From: Phycisphaerales bacterium
Lineage (GTDB): Bacteria; Planctomycetota; Phycisphaerae; Phycisphaerales; SM1A02
NCBI GenBank assembly: GCA_014238965.1
Contig: JABAAC010000072.1
Location: 1 to 64,000, forward strand
Length of the DNA stretch: 64,000 nt
Reading direction: 5' to 3'
Shown: piece after piece, positions 8,978 to 18,506 of the stretch
How positions within the stretch are numbered: the first letter of the stretch is position 1
Layout of the letters: every line of letters starts with the position of its first letter
Program-made: the position numbers and the translations under genes
The notes under the pieces: generated by a model
Seen by the model: the letters and a program-made list of their open reading frames with translations, nothing else
Database searches by the model: none
What the model was told of the DNA's origin: nothing

Positions 8978-10234
8978 TCAAATGGCGAATCGCATGGGGT
9001 GTTCGAGGTCATCGATGACGTGCTCGATGAAGGGGATTTCCCGCCCACCATCGACCAGTCGGTGATCCATCGAGTGGCTCAGTGGCAGAATCAAACGAGG
9101 TACCACGGCATCATCGACAACCCATGGCATCTTTCGTGTTCGTCCAACCGCTAAGCACGCCACTTGTCCGGGCGTGATGATCGGTGTGCTGTACCGCGTG
9201 CGGCCCATGGCGCCTGCATTGGAAATCGTGTACGTGCCACCGCGTGTATCTTCAATGGTAAACGCGCCAGCGCGGGCATTGTGCGTGATTGCAGCCAGCT
9301 GGTCGGCAATATCACCCACGCCCATGACGTGTGCATTTTGAATGACCGGCGCCACTAGGCCACGAGGGGTTTCAATGCCGATTCCGATGTTGACGTATTG
9401 GTGGTATATGACTTGCTGCGTATCCCAGTCGACCGATGCATTCAGTACAGGGTGCTTCATCAATGCGCGGCACACGGCGCGGATGACAAACGCCAGCGTA
9501 GTGATGCGTCGATCGGGGGCTGAAGGATCGGCGAAGTCCTTGCGCAATTGCTCTAGTTGTGTAATGTCGGCATCGTTGCAATCCGTCACGTGTGGAATAG
9601 TCGTCCATGATTCACTCATGACGCGTGCAATTGACTTGCGAGCTTGCGAGAGATCGCTGCGGACGATGGCGCCGTACGCGTCGGTGCTTTCGACGCCCTC
9701 GATGTCGGCGCGAACCGGCGCACCTTGTACAGGCGTTGTAGGGACGGCCAGTGGCATTGCTTGGGGTGCTATTGGCGGGGCAGGTACGACTTGCGCTTTT
9801 GGGGTTGCGTTCTTGTCTGCAGCGGCTTGAATGTCAGCTCGTGTCAATCGGCCACGAGGGCCTGAACCAACGACGATCGACAAGTCGACTCGGAGTTCCC
9901 GTGCGAGACGGCGGACGCTTGGAGAAGCAGCTCTTGTGTGTCCGTCGGGCGAGTGTTGCTTGTCTGTATTGACTGGAGCGTCTTTCCCCTCGCCGAGCTC
10001 GATCTCCACCATCACATTGCCCACAAAAACGAGTTCCTTTTCGGCAACGTGCCATTTGGTGATGCGGCCAGACTGCGGCGACGGGATTTCCACGGCCGCC
10101 TTGTCGGTTTCGACTTCCATGAGCGGGGCGTCTTCCGTGATGTCACCGCCTTCAGGTACGTGCAGGCGCAATATCCGCCCTTCATGCACGCCTTCGCCTA
10201 GATCAGGCAGTTTGAATTCAAACGTACTGGTCAT
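8978..10234 (-). CDS. bkdB: branched-chain 2-oxoacid dehydrogenase E2 (dihydrolipoamide acyltransferase)
   Basis: A 418-residue E2 with one lipoyl domain (residues 5-80, lipoylated Lys45 in VETDKAAVEI), a peripheral-subunit-binding domain (104-138, SPSVRRLARELRVDL..GPRGRLTRADI) and a catalytic domain ending with DHRLVDG, where His391 and Asp395 are the acyltransferase pair. It moves the acyl group from E1 to CoA. ATG at 10234 is preferred over the upstream in-frame codon at 10246, because it lies 2 nt after the E1beta stop and has GGGA about 8 nt upstream. It is third in the E1alpha-E1beta-E2 operon. Confidence 0.93.
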   Translation of the reverse strand: MTSTFEFKLPDLGEGVHEGRILRLHVPEGGDITEDAPLMEVETDKAAVEIPSPQSGRITKWHVAEKELVFVGNVMVEIELGEGKDAPVNTDKQHSPDGHTRAASPSVRRLARELRVDLSIVVGSGPRGRLTRADIQAAADKNATPKAQVVPAPPIAPQAMPLAVPTTPVQGAPVRADIEGVESTDAYGAIVRSDLSQARKSIARVMSESWTTIPHVTDCNDADITQLEQLRKDFADPSAPDRRITTLAFVIRAVCRALMKHPVLNASVDWDTQQVIYHQYVNIGIGIETPRGLVAPVIQNAHVMGVGDIADQLAAITHNARAGAFTIEDTRGGTYTISNAGAMGRTRYSTPIITPGQVACLAVGRTRKMPWVVDDAVVPRLILPLSHSMDHRLVDGGREIPFIEHVIDDLEHPMRFAI

Positions 10235-10236
10235 CG

Positions 10237-11220
10237 TCAGTCCCAAGACATCGCGTCGCGCACGGCGTCGATGATGTCGTCAGCTTCGGGCAACGCGTGT
10301 TGCTCGACCTGGAAGTAGGGGAATGGAATGTCAAAGCCAGTTACGCGTCGAACCGGGGCCACCAGATGCTCGAAGGCTTCTTCTGTCACGCGGGCGGCGA
10401 TTTCCGCACCCACGCCACACGTTCGGTGTCCTTCATGCACGATGATGCACCGGCCTGTCTTGCGTACAGACTTCACGACGGTATCCGTATCCATTGGTGA
10501 CACCGTGAGTAGATCGATGCACTCGGCGTCGATGTTGTGTTCGTCTGCGAGGTCTTCGGCAGCTTCACGAACCGGCCGAACCATCGCGCCATACGTCACC
10601 AGCGTTACGTCTGCGCCGGTGCGGAACATGTCGGCTTTACCCAGCTCGAAGGCCTCTGGTTCATCAGGCACTTCTTCGCGAAACGCTCGATAGACGGCCT
10701 TGGGCTCGTAGAAGATGACCGGGTCATCGCACTCGATCGAGGCCTTCAGCAAGGCACGAGCGTTGCGTGGGCCTGATGGGATGACACACTTCAGTCCGGG
10801 TGTATGCGCCCAATACGCTTCGCGAGACTCACTGTGGTGCTCGACCGCGCGAATACCACCGCCAAAGGGCGTGCGCATGACCATGGACACTTTGAAACGT
10901 CCCTGCGTTCGATTGTGCAGTCGCGCCATGTTCTGCTCGATTTGATCCATCGCCTGCATGGTAAAGCCAGAGAATTGAATCTCCGCAACCGGTCGCATGC
11001 CATGTATGGCCATACCCACAGCCGTGCCGATGATGCCACACTCCGCCAGTGGTGTATCCATGACTCGATCGGCGCCGTAGCGAGCTTGCAGATCTTTCGT
11101 GACACGGAACACGCCGCCGTTGACGCCGATGTCCTGCCCCATTAGGCAGACGCGATCGTCTTGTGCCAGCGCTTCGTCGAGCGCCTTGTTGAGCGCTTCG
11201 ACCATGGTGAGTTGTGCCAT
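10237..11220 (-). CDS. bkdA2: branched-chain 2-oxoacid dehydrogenase E1 beta subunit
   Basis: A 327-residue E1beta of the transketolase-like family. Near the N-terminus MVEALNKALDEAL and GQDIGVNGGVFRVT are the family blocks; TPLAECGIIGTAVGMA and FGGGIRAVEHHSES (TPP and K+ region) follow, and the C-terminal FDIPFPYFQVEQHALP is typical of 2-oxoisovalerate dehydrogenase beta chains. It pairs with E1alpha to decarboxylate branched-chain 2-oxo acids. The start ATG overlaps the E1alpha stop by one base (TAATG), pointing to coupled translation of a 1:1 heterodimer. Confidence 0.94.
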   Translation of the reverse strand: MAQLTMVEALNKALDEALAQDDRVCLMGQDIGVNGGVFRVTKDLQARYGADRVMDTPLAECGIIGTAVGMAIHGMRPVAEIQFSGFTMQAMDQIEQNMARLHNRTQGRFKVSMVMRTPFGGGIRAVEHHSESREAYWAHTPGLKCVIPSGPRNARALLKASIECDDPVIFYEPKAVYRAFREEVPDEPEAFELGKADMFRTGADVTLVTYGAMVRPVREAAEDLADEHNIDAECIDLLTVSPMDTDTVVKSVRKTGRCIIVHEGHRTCGVGAEIAARVTEEAFEHLVAPVRRVTGFDIPFPYFQVEQHALPEADDIIDAVRDAMSWD

Positions 11221-12422
11221 TACTCAACCCCTTTTCGATCGAGCCGTTTAAAGTACTCGGCCTTTTGGCGATCGAGCACGTCCGGGGTATCGACATAGAG
11301 GTAGTCGAAGATTTCACGCGGCTTTGCAGAGGCTGAGTTTCGGAACGCGTCGCGGGCGGCGAGGACTTGGGTTTCACACTCGGTTTTGACGCGGGCACAA
11401 GCATCGGCATCGAGCAGGCCTCGGCCTGCAAGCCAAGTCTCAAATCGCTTGATGGGACAACGGCCTTTCCAGGGCGTGACGTCGGCATCATCGCGGTACA
11501 CGGTTGGATCATCCGCTGTGGTGTGCAGGCTCATTCGGAATGTGACGGATTCGATGAGGGTTGGTCCTTCGCCACGTCGAGCACGAGCGCAGGCGTCTCG
11601 CGTTGCGACCATCATTGCCAAGATGTCGTTGCCATCAACGCGAATGCTCGGCACGCCGTAGCCCATGCCTCGAATAGCAAGCGAATCGACTCGGGTTTGT
11701 TTGGCCATTGGGGTCGAGATGGCCCAACCGTTGTTCTCGCACACAAAGATGACGGGCGCTTTGTCGACGGCGGCGAAGTTGAGACTTTCTGCCACAGCGC
11801 CTTGTGAAAAAGCGCCGTCTCCGAAATTCACGACGACACAATTGGCTTCGTTGCGACGTCGCATGGCCATGGCGGTGCCAACGGCTGGCGGCACTTGCGA
11901 GCCGATGACAATGGAGAAGGGGTAGTCATTGACATCCGGTGGTGGGGCGAAGCCTTCGTGATACCCAGCCCAAAGCTTCATGAGGCGTTCCATTGACCAG
12001 CCACGCCAAATTTGTGCGCCGAACGACCGGTATGACGGCGCGAACCAATCCTCTTTTGTCAACGGCCACACTTGACCGATCATGCACGCTTCCTGGCCGA
12101 TGTTGGGTGCGAACGTGCCCATTTCACCTTGACGCTGCATGGTGAGCATGCGGCTGTCAAACGCACGGCTGAGCACCATCGCGCGGTGGACCTCCAGCAG
12201 TTGTTCTGGAGTGAAGTCGGGCTCCATGCCTTGTTCCACTTGGCCGCGTTCATTCAAAATCTGCAGGCATTCGATGCGGCCCGGATCGATGGCACGCGTG
12301 TTGAATGTTCCTGGCGCCGGCGGTGGATCCGCCGGTGTCGAGCGATCTGCGGGAACACCACCGCTGTGGAGTGCAGCGTGCTTTGCAGCTTGATCGGTAG
12401 GTGTGGGGCGATCGGGGTGCAT
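11220..12422 (-). CDS. bkdA1: branched-chain 2-oxoacid dehydrogenase E1 alpha subunit
   Basis: A 400-residue TPP-dependent E1alpha. The TPP motif starts at GDGAFSQGAVAESLNFAA and ends in ENNGWAIST. The segment HTTADDPTVYR downstream is the phosphorylation-loop signature of branched-chain rather than pyruvate E1alpha subunits. The first 50 residues are a Pro/Ala-rich linker unlike the family core. ATG 12422 was chosen over the GTG six bases further upstream; the ribosome-binding site is a weak GGGGTG. It is the first gene of the operon, with 46 bp between it and the stop of the preceding secreted-protein gene; no terminator is obvious there. Confidence 0.93.
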   Translation of the reverse strand: MHPDRPTPTDQAAKHAALHSGGVPADRSTPADPPPAPGTFNTRAIDPGRIECLQILNERGQVEQGMEPDFTPEQLLEVHRAMVLSRAFDSRMLTMQRQGEMGTFAPNIGQEACMIGQVWPLTKEDWFAPSYRSFGAQIWRGWSMERLMKLWAGYHEGFAPPPDVNDYPFSIVIGSQVPPAVGTAMAMRRRNEANCVVVNFGDGAFSQGAVAESLNFAAVDKAPVIFVCENNGWAISTPMAKQTRVDSLAIRGMGYGVPSIRVDGNDILAMMVATRDACARARRGEGPTLIESVTFRMSLHTTADDPTVYRDDADVTPWKGRCPIKRFETWLAGRGLLDADACARVKTECETQVLAARDAFRNSASAKPREIFDYLYVDTPDVLDRQKAEYFKRLDRKGVE

Positions 12423-12468
12423 GGACACCCCATTGTAGCGGTGGCCTTGGCAAAGGCGAGGGATTTGA

Positions 12469-13986
12469 TTAGGCCCCGCAGTCGCCCCAGGCGGCCATCA
12501 GCTCAAGCAGGTCGAGGATGTTGATGACGCCATCACTGTGAAGTTCGCCCGAATCAAATCCAATTTGGGTTGATCCCAGATTGGCAAGCAGTATCAACAT
12601 GTCATCCGCATCCACGTCATAGTCAAGGTCCAGATCCGCGGGGCAATTGGGCATCCCATCGATATTCCACCGGGCAACGGCCCCATCGTTGGCATCGAAT
12701 TCGTTTGACCAAGGCGCGCCAGCCCAGGCTTGGGTGCCCTGGACACACACCGCCATGCCTAGATCGTCGTCGATATCACCGTTCCATACATCATTGTCGA
12801 GCATGGCTAGGCGAGACCAAAGCGTCGTGGCATTGAGGTCGTAGCGATACGACGCTGCGATACCTTCGCCACCTACAGCGATGCGAAGGAGGTCAATGGA
12901 GACGGAACTTCCCCAGTTGGACACGCCGGTCCAATCATTGGGCTCTAGGTCCATGTTGTGCGTGACATCGATAGCGGGCGATGTTTGCCAGTTCTGTGCA
13001 TCCGCTTGTATGCGATACACAGACGCATGGCCCGAGCCACCTGATCCACCGATGACGAGACTGCCACCGAAGTAGCCGCCATAGAAGTCAATACTTGTTC
13101 CAAAGCCGCTGCTGCACGATGTGTCACTGCCGGCAATGGTTTCCAACAATGTCAGTTCACCGGTGCCTGGGTCAGTCACGAAGACGAAGACCGCACCTTC
13201 GCCGTTGTTCCAGCCCGGCGACCCAACGAAGTAGAACCAGCCATAGTGCTCAACCGCTTCGCCGAAGCGATCATCTGCTTGAACCCATGCAGGTTGCAGT
13301 GTGTGCAGCAATGAGAATGTGTTCAAGCCGATCCCTCGTTGATAGACGTAGACCGCGCCCGCATTGGCATCTCCAGACGTAGTGCCACCAACTCTTCGGC
13401 CTGGGGCGCCAATGATGAACCGTTCGTAGTCGCCAGTGGATTGGCTGCTCTGAAAGCCATCAACGCTCCAGCCGAAGTCATCGCCGATATAGGCATCCGC
13501 ATGTTGAAGGACTTGCACGAAAGTGGATGCAATTGCGTTGGAGGGAGTGTCATAGACAAAGACTCCGCCAGCGCCGACGTAGTCCGAGGTGCCCCGCCAG
13601 CCGGGGCTTCCCACAGCAAGGCAGTCGCCAGAAAAGGCCAATGAGGAACCGAATGTTGTTGTGTTGTTCGCACCTGAGCCTGGTGTGAGGGTTTCCAGCA
13701 GCACGCCTTCTGACTGCATTGGATCACTCGGTGTGCCGATCCAAATCGTCCGTCGGATTGTGACTTTGCCGCTGGAAATGGAGTCCGTGCTGTCGAACGG
13801 GGAGCCAATGGCAAGGACGCCGTCCGTTGCAGCGAGCGCCGTACCGAATCGACCGTTATTGCCGTCCTCATCGACGATGACCAACTCTGGCTGCACGATG
13901 GGCGAGGCCAGCGTGGGCAGTGCGATCGCCAGTGCTGAAAGCAGCGCAAGAGACCAAAGCGATTGATTGTGTAGACGTTTGGGCAT
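12469..13986 (-). CDS. secreted FG-GAP/beta-propeller-like protein with dockerin-like C-terminus
   Basis: A 505-residue exported protein. A signal peptide (residues about 1-28, ending LPTLASP) is followed by roughly seven repeats of FG.. / LA(V/I)GSP or IGAPG / GAVYVY type, as in FG-GAP integrin-alpha propellers (for example SLAFSGDCLAVGSPGW and AGAVYVYQRG). The last 60 residues carry two Asp-rich loops, ADLDLDYDVDADD and a second ending INILDLLELMAAWGDCGA, resembling a type I dockerin pair. It is paralogous to the next gene upstream. The ligand is unknown; a cell-surface or extracellular role is likely. Confidence 0.82.
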   Translation of the reverse strand: MPKRLHNQSLWSLALLSALAIALPTLASPIVQPELVIVDEDGNNGRFGTALAATDGVLAIGSPFDSTDSISSGKVTIRRTIWIGTPSDPMQSEGVLLETLTPGSGANNTTTFGSSLAFSGDCLAVGSPGWRGTSDYVGAGGVFVYDTPSNAIASTFVQVLQHADAYIGDDFGWSVDGFQSSQSTGDYERFIIGAPGRRVGGTTSGDANAGAVYVYQRGIGLNTFSLLHTLQPAWVQADDRFGEAVEHYGWFYFVGSPGWNNGEGAVFVFVTDPGTGELTLLETIAGSDTSCSSGFGTSIDFYGGYFGGSLVIGGSGGSGHASVYRIQADAQNWQTSPAIDVTHNMDLEPNDWTGVSNWGSSVSIDLLRIAVGGEGIAASYRYDLNATTLWSRLAMLDNDVWNGDIDDDLGMAVCVQGTQAWAGAPWSNEFDANDGAVARWNIDGMPNCPADLDLDYDVDADDMLILLANLGSTQIGFDSGELHSDGVINILDLLELMAAWGDCGA

Positions 13987-14087
13987 TGGCGTGGGTCCAA
14001 CCTGGCCATGGGAACCAGGGCATTACCGCCTATGCGCCTTGAGCTCAATTGTGTGCCAGTGCGGCTTTGTTCGGGCCTCTGGCAGGC

Positions 14088-15530
14088 TCAGATGCAGCTT
14101 CCCCAGTTCAGTAACACATCGATGAGGTCCAGCATATTGATGTCGCCATCGTCATTGGTGTCTTCCAGGCACCCATCTGGGTCGCCGCAGGCGCCCCATG
14201 CAGTCAGTAGGTCGCTGATATCACTGGCGTCTGATGTACCGTCCATGTTGACGTCACTTGGGCACCCGGGGGTGCGCGACGTGCTCCAGTACTGCACATT
14301 GCCATGGCCGATGGTCGGCGCCGCTGCTGTTTCGGTGGCGCCAGATGCGCCCACCAGTAGTCCGTATTCGCCCAATGACACACTGGCCCCCAATTGGCTT
14401 GCAGCCCCGCCATTGCTTTGCAGTTCGGCGATCAGGTTCCAGTCGCCCGCGGCGTCTGCGTGATAGAGGTATGCGGCGCCTTCCAGGGCAAGGCCGAAGT
14501 CAGCGTGCATTGCACCAACAGCAGCGAGGTCGTCAAACAGAGCGACCGACCATCCATGCTTGAGTATGGTGGCTGATCCAGCTGGCTGCATGAATTGGCG
14601 GTGGCTCCAGGTCATGCCCTCGTTGAAGAGGTGAGCTCGGCCAGTAGCACCGTTAAAGAGGTACTCGCCTGCGATGAGGTTGCCACCTTGAAAGTCCAGA
14701 TCAGTGCCAAGATGTTCAGTGCTGGTGCCCATGGGCATCAGGGTCTGATCAATCGTCGCAATGGGTGACCATGACAGGGTGAAGGGGTCGTATTCAAATA
14801 TCTTGATCATGCCCGCCTCATCACCGGGTGTGGTGACGTCGGCATACGGCATGCTGGCCGCGAAGCGGTTTGCGTCGGCTTGGTCGAGCGCCACGGCCCA
14901 ACCTAGCCCGTCGCCTTCGTTGCCGCCAGGTAGAAACACCTGCTCACCGGACGACCAGTCATCGCCAGAGATGACATCAAAGATCCATACGCATCCACCG
15001 CCGCCGGTGGTTCCTGGGGCACCCACGATGATTCGATCATCTTGAATATCCAGATCCCAAGCGAATAGATCCGAGATCATCAGCGTGCTTGGTTGCAGCA
15101 CTTCTTCCAAGGTAAGCACACTTGGCCCGACGTCGTACACGTAGACTGCGCCGGTGGGGCCCATGCCAGTGTCCTGTGCAGGGGCTGCAACGGCCAAGGT
15201 GTTCCCCGAGACGGCCACAACGTTGCCGAAGGCGGCATTGGCCACGAGGCCCACGGGGGCTTCGATCGTGGACATGGTCGGTAATCCAGTAGCGGTGTCG
15301 AACCAGATGACGCTTACCGAACCGGCATTTGCAGCGACGTCATCGTCTGTGGGTGACCCTATGGCGAAGAATCCATCACCGAATGCAACTGATGCGCCCC
15401 ACTGATCTGTGAAGCCTGGAGACGTTGAGATCATGCTTTCATCGGGGGAAACGGGGCCGCTGGCTGCAGTTGTGCCCGCGACAATGAGGCTCGAAGTGAT
15501 GGCAATGAGGCAATTGGTTTTCAAGGACAT
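14088..15530 (-). CDS. secreted FG-GAP/beta-propeller-like protein with dockerin-like C-terminus (paralogue)
   Basis: A 480-residue exported protein with a signal peptide (MSLKTNCLIAITSSLIVAGT). Propeller repeats have the pattern GASVAFGDGFFAIGSPTDDD, GNVVAVSGNTLAVAAPAQD and RIIVGAPGTTGGGG. The tail has two Asp-loops, CPSDVNMDGTSDASDISDLL and a later NDDGDINMLDLIDVLLNWGSC. ATG at 15530 has GGAGGG about 7 nt upstream, so the longer frame to 15581 is rejected. It is transcribed towards its paralogue with 101 bp between them; the pair probably arose by tandem duplication, now well diverged. Confidence 0.82.
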   Translation of the reverse strand: MSLKTNCLIAITSSLIVAGTTAASGPVSPDESMISTSPGFTDQWGASVAFGDGFFAIGSPTDDDVAANAGSVSVIWFDTATGLPTMSTIEAPVGLVANAAFGNVVAVSGNTLAVAAPAQDTGMGPTGAVYVYDVGPSVLTLEEVLQPSTLMISDLFAWDLDIQDDRIIVGAPGTTGGGGCVWIFDVISGDDWSSGEQVFLPGGNEGDGLGWAVALDQADANRFAASMPYADVTTPGDEAGMIKIFEYDPFTLSWSPIATIDQTLMPMGTSTEHLGTDLDFQGGNLIAGEYLFNGATGRAHLFNEGMTWSHRQFMQPAGSATILKHGWSVALFDDLAAVGAMHADFGLALEGAAYLYHADAAGDWNLIAELQSNGGAASQLGASVSLGEYGLLVGASGATETAAAPTIGHGNVQYWSTSRTPGCPSDVNMDGTSDASDISDLLTAWGACGDPDGCLEDTNDDGDINMLDLIDVLLNWGSCI

Positions 15531-15649
15531 GGATGGCCCTCCATGCGTGTCAAAATGACCCGCATCATCGCCTACGCGCAATAGCGGCCTTTGTGTGCTT
15601 TCAGATGGTCAATAAGTGGAACACTTGGCTTTCATCCGCCTTTGGCTGA

Positions 15650-16138
15650 TCAACTATCAATCGCCTTCATGTGCTCAAACTGGTTTTGGCACGTTAGGCA
15701 GAAGTGGATTTGTCGGCAGCGGGTGGGGCCGAAGGGGCTGTCAAGGCGGGTATCTGACGATCCGCAATACGGGCATGGCACAGCCGACGTTTGCAATTGC
15801 ACAACACTACCGCCGCAACAGGCGTGCGGTGTCGTGACGCCATGCGCCTTGAGTCGTTCCTGCCCGGCCAAACTGATGCGGTTAGCAGTCCATGCGGGTT
15901 CGTAGGCCCATGTCACGTCGCATGTATGTACGCCCTTCATCGCGGCAACACTCGTTCGCACGTCGTCCTCGATCATTGCCAGCGCGGGGCACCCGGTGAA
16001 TGTTGGCAGCAACACAATCGAAACAACGTTGCCCTCGATACAGACAGATTCAACCAAACCAAGTTGAATCAGGCTGCAGGGCAATTCAGGATCGTCAATG
16101 CCATCGAGCACCGTACGGACATCGGCTTCGCTCACCAT
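15650..16138 (-). CDS. paaD: phenylacetyl-CoA epoxidase complex protein PaaD
   Basis: A 162-residue protein. Residues 1-90 are a MIP18/DUF59 domain (DDPELPCSLIQLGLVESV, then TGCPALAMIEDDV); the C-terminus has a zinc-binding-like CPYCGS..CLTC pair, as in PaaD (PaaJ). PaaD is required for a working epoxidase, probably through Fe-S or di-iron assembly rather than catalysis. Its ATG lies inside the end of paaC (7-bp overlap). It is the last gene of the operon; no convincing terminator follows before the secreted-protein gene 119 bp on. Confidence 0.92.
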   Translation of the reverse strand: MVSEADVRTVLDGIDDPELPCSLIQLGLVESVCIEGNVVSIVLLPTFTGCPALAMIEDDVRTSVAAMKGVHTCDVTWAYEPAWTANRISLAGQERLKAHGVTTPHACCGGSVVQLQTSAVPCPYCGSSDTRLDSPFGPTRCRQIHFCLTCQNQFEHMKAIDS

Positions 16139-16836
16139 GTGGCGCCGGGCTCGGCTGCGCGGACCTGTGTCATCTCGGCATGCGTTTCGATGAAGTGTTC
16201 AGCGTGCTTGCCACATCGTCCGCCTTCAATCGCGGCATCAGGCAACGTGACCTTGCAGGTCAAGCCGGCATCCATGAGTGCCGGGGCAATGGCAGCCTGC
16301 CACCGTTCAAATCGCGTCTGGCGATCTTCAATGTTCTCAAACAGCATGCCCGCATACGGGGCAAGCACATCCAGTGCGCATTGCATGCGTGTGCGGGCAC
16401 TGTCGCCTCCGGTGCCCAGACGCACCATCCAAGCGTTCAAGTGCGTGGTTTGAATAGCTTGTTCGGCTTGCAGGCGACGTGCACGCGCTGCCAGATCGGC
16501 ATCGTCGCGCTGAGCGAAGTCATCAAGCAGGATCGACGCGAAGTGCGCAAAGAGAAATCGTCGGCTTGTTGCGATCGCCCAGTCGAAGTCATCGGGCACG
16601 GTCATCAAGTCACAGCAGCGATACTCGGTAACGTCGCGGCCAAAGGCGAGCTCATCAGGATCGTCCCCAAGGTGCTCATACAACACCTGCGCATGACTCA
16701 AGTCATCTTGCGCCATGGCAGAAGCAGCGATGTCTTCTTCCAGAATCGGCCCAAGGCCCGTCCAGTCGCTTTGGACATGGCCGAGCATGAGTTTGTCATC
16801 AGCAAGTGCAAGGAGGTCACTCATGGGAGCACGCAT
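16132..16836 (-). CDS. paaC: phenylacetyl-CoA epoxidase structural subunit PaaC
   Basis: A 234-residue ferritin-like four-helix protein. The N-terminal LALADDKLMLGHVQSDWTG and the EEDIAASAMAQDDLSHAQVL block match PaaC, the non-catalytic partner that binds PaaA in the epoxidase. The ATG at 16836 shares a base with the paaB stop (TGATG); an internal ATG at 16824 would give MSDLLALADD, closer to relatives, and is an alternative. It sits between paaB and paaD in the same overlapped operon. Confidence 0.92.
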   Translation of the reverse strand: MRAPMSDLLALADDKLMLGHVQSDWTGLGPILEEDIAASAMAQDDLSHAQVLYEHLGDDPDELAFGRDVTEYRCCDLMTVPDDFDWAIATSRRFLFAHFASILLDDFAQRDDADLAARARRLQAEQAIQTTHLNAWMVRLGTGGDSARTRMQCALDVLAPYAGMLFENIEDRQTRFERWQAAIAPALMDAGLTCKVTLPDAAIEGGRCGKHAEHFIETHAEMTQVRAAEPGATW

Positions 16837-17444
16837 CAATAGTGGTCCTTCATGTCTTCGCTGGCGTATCTATCGAGGTCAGTCTTGCTTCGAAACTGCG
16901 ACCACTTAGCTCGTACGTCCTTGCTGTAACCCCTCGCAAGTTTGTAACTCATGTCATGGTCACGCCAAATCGCAAGCTCATCGGGCGATGTCTGGTAGCA
17001 GTCAACTTCACGCACCACGCGGATGTTTGAAATGCGACCATCTGCAAAGGCACTGCGTGCACGGGACACGGCAGTGAGAGCATTGGGTGCATGAACCAAG
17101 CCCGCCTCAATGTGAATCATGCCTCGGCGTCGTTGCGTAAACACAATCCAAGCCTCGCCGTCGTTACCACACGCGTCACCGCCGGCAATTGGATCGATGC
17201 CGTATTCAGAGTCAGTCAGTGCTTCGTGGCGGTGAATCAAGATGCCAGTGCATGCTTCGTCTTGGCCGTAGTGCTCGCGTGCGTATTGCAGCGCCAAGGG
17301 CACATCTACGGCATCAAGATAGCCTGCCCATCTCGCTGGTCCGCCTTCTTTCTTGCGTGTGTAGATAGCCCAGTGCGCGTCGTCAGGCTTGCCTTCAGGT
17401 AGGTCCCCGTCGAAGTCATACATGATGTCGCGTCGCTTGGACAT
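16836..17444 (-). CDS. paaB: PaaB-like epoxidase subunit with two tandem PaaB domains
   Basis: A 202-residue protein, about twice the usual PaaB length (about 95). Residues about 24-90 (HWAIYTRKKEGGPARWAGYL..ALQYAREHYG) read as one PaaB domain. Residues about 96-170 (AWIVFTQRRRGMIHIEAGLV..AVSRARSAFA..REVDCYQ) read as a second, diverged copy. The tail is charged. PaaB bridges PaaAC heterodimers in the complex, so a fused double PaaB could change stoichiometry. Position between paaA and paaC fixes the assignment. No clear SD precedes ATG 17444; it is 9 bp after the paaA stop. Confidence 0.85.
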   Translation of the reverse strand: MSKRRDIMYDFDGDLPEGKPDDAHWAIYTRKKEGGPARWAGYLDAVDVPLALQYAREHYGQDEACTGILIHRHEALTDSEYGIDPIAGGDACGNDGEAWIVFTQRRRGMIHIEAGLVHAPNALTAVSRARSAFADGRISNIRVVREVDCYQTSPDELAIWRDHDMSYKLARGYSKDVRAKWSQFRSKTDLDRYASEDMKDHY

Positions 17445-17453
17445 GGTGTAGGT

Positions 17454-18476
17454 TCACGCTGCAGGGGGCGCAGTCACGGCACCGTTGGTCACAGCGCGTC
17501 GTACCCACTGACCTTGTTCATAGGAAAACCGACGCAGCGATAGGCGGTGTGCATTACATGGGCCATTGCCACGAATGACTCGAAAGAACTCGTCCCAGTC
17601 CGGATCGGTGAAGCCCCAATTGCCCGTTGTGTCATCAAGTACACACGACTCGTCTTGGCGAGTACTCGTCACTAGACCCTTGTCATCCTTCTGGCAGACA
17701 TTGATGATGAGACCCAAATCTTTGGCAGCGGGTGCAAATCGGTTCACGAATCGCTGCCGTAGCGAGTCGTTCTTTTCGACTTTCATGCGCCACTTCATGG
17801 CGGGCCGTTGCTCGGCATTTGGCTTGTCGTGGGGGCCGAAGAACATCAAGGAAATCGACCACCAGCGGTCAAATGCCTCCTGTGTCATTCGCTTTTGGCC
17901 TTTGGTGCCACTCATGAGCGTGAGCACCATGTCTTCGCCGCTTTTGAAGTGAAACGCTTCTTCCATGTTGATGCGGTTCATGGTGCGGACATACGGGCCA
18001 TAGGCGCCCTCGGCCAGCGTCTTCTGATTCATGATGGCTGCGCCGTCGATGAGCCACTGGATCATGGCAATGTCGCCCCAACTTGGCGCGGGGTAGTTAA
18101 AGCAGTTGTGGTATTTCGTCTTGCCCGTAATGAGATCGCGCAGCATGTCGTCGCGGCTCTTGCCCAACTCTTGCGACACGCGATAGAGCATTTGGCCGTG
18201 TCCAACTTCGTCTTGCACCTTGGCAGTTAATGCCAACTTTCGACGGAGACTTGGGGCCCGCGTGATCCACTCGCCCTCGGGTAGTGCGCCAATGATTTCG
18301 CTGTTGGCATGATGTTCGGCCATGCCAATCATGCCCATGCGATATGCCTCGGGCATCCAGTCGCCTGGCTCAATATGTACACCATCAGCGATGCGTTGTT
18401 CGAATTGAGCGACCTTATCAGGGTCCTCGCCTTGGCAGGGGCACAGGGGCTCAACGGGATTGGCGGCGCCACTCAT
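17454..18476 (-). CDS. paaA: phenylacetyl-CoA epoxidase catalytic subunit PaaA
   Basis: A 340-residue di-iron monooxygenase subunit. The di-iron ligand helices carry KVQDEVGHGQML (E-x-x-H) and RINMEEAFHFKSGEDM (E..H); the SWGDIAMIQWLIDGAA helix lies between. It inserts one oxygen atom into the ring of phenylacetyl-CoA to form the 1,2-epoxide. ATG at 18476 follows AAGGAG at good spacing, which rules out the frame's earlier start at 18491. It is the second gene of the operon after the thiolase. The reductase PaaE that would feed electrons is not in the window. Confidence 0.95.
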   Translation of the reverse strand: MSGAANPVEPLCPCQGEDPDKVAQFEQRIADGVHIEPGDWMPEAYRMGMIGMAEHHANSEIIGALPEGEWITRAPSLRRKLALTAKVQDEVGHGQMLYRVSQELGKSRDDMLRDLITGKTKYHNCFNYPAPSWGDIAMIQWLIDGAAIMNQKTLAEGAYGPYVRTMNRINMEEAFHFKSGEDMVLTLMSGTKGQKRMTQEAFDRWWSISLMFFGPHDKPNAEQRPAMKWRMKVEKNDSLRQRFVNRFAPAAKDLGLIINVCQKDDKGLVTSTRQDESCVLDDTTGNWGFTDPDWDEFFRVIRGNGPCNAHRLSLRRFSYEQGQWVRRAVTNGAVTAPPAA

Positions 18477-18506
18477 GTGGAACTCCTTCAACGAGGTGGG
18501 CGGCCT

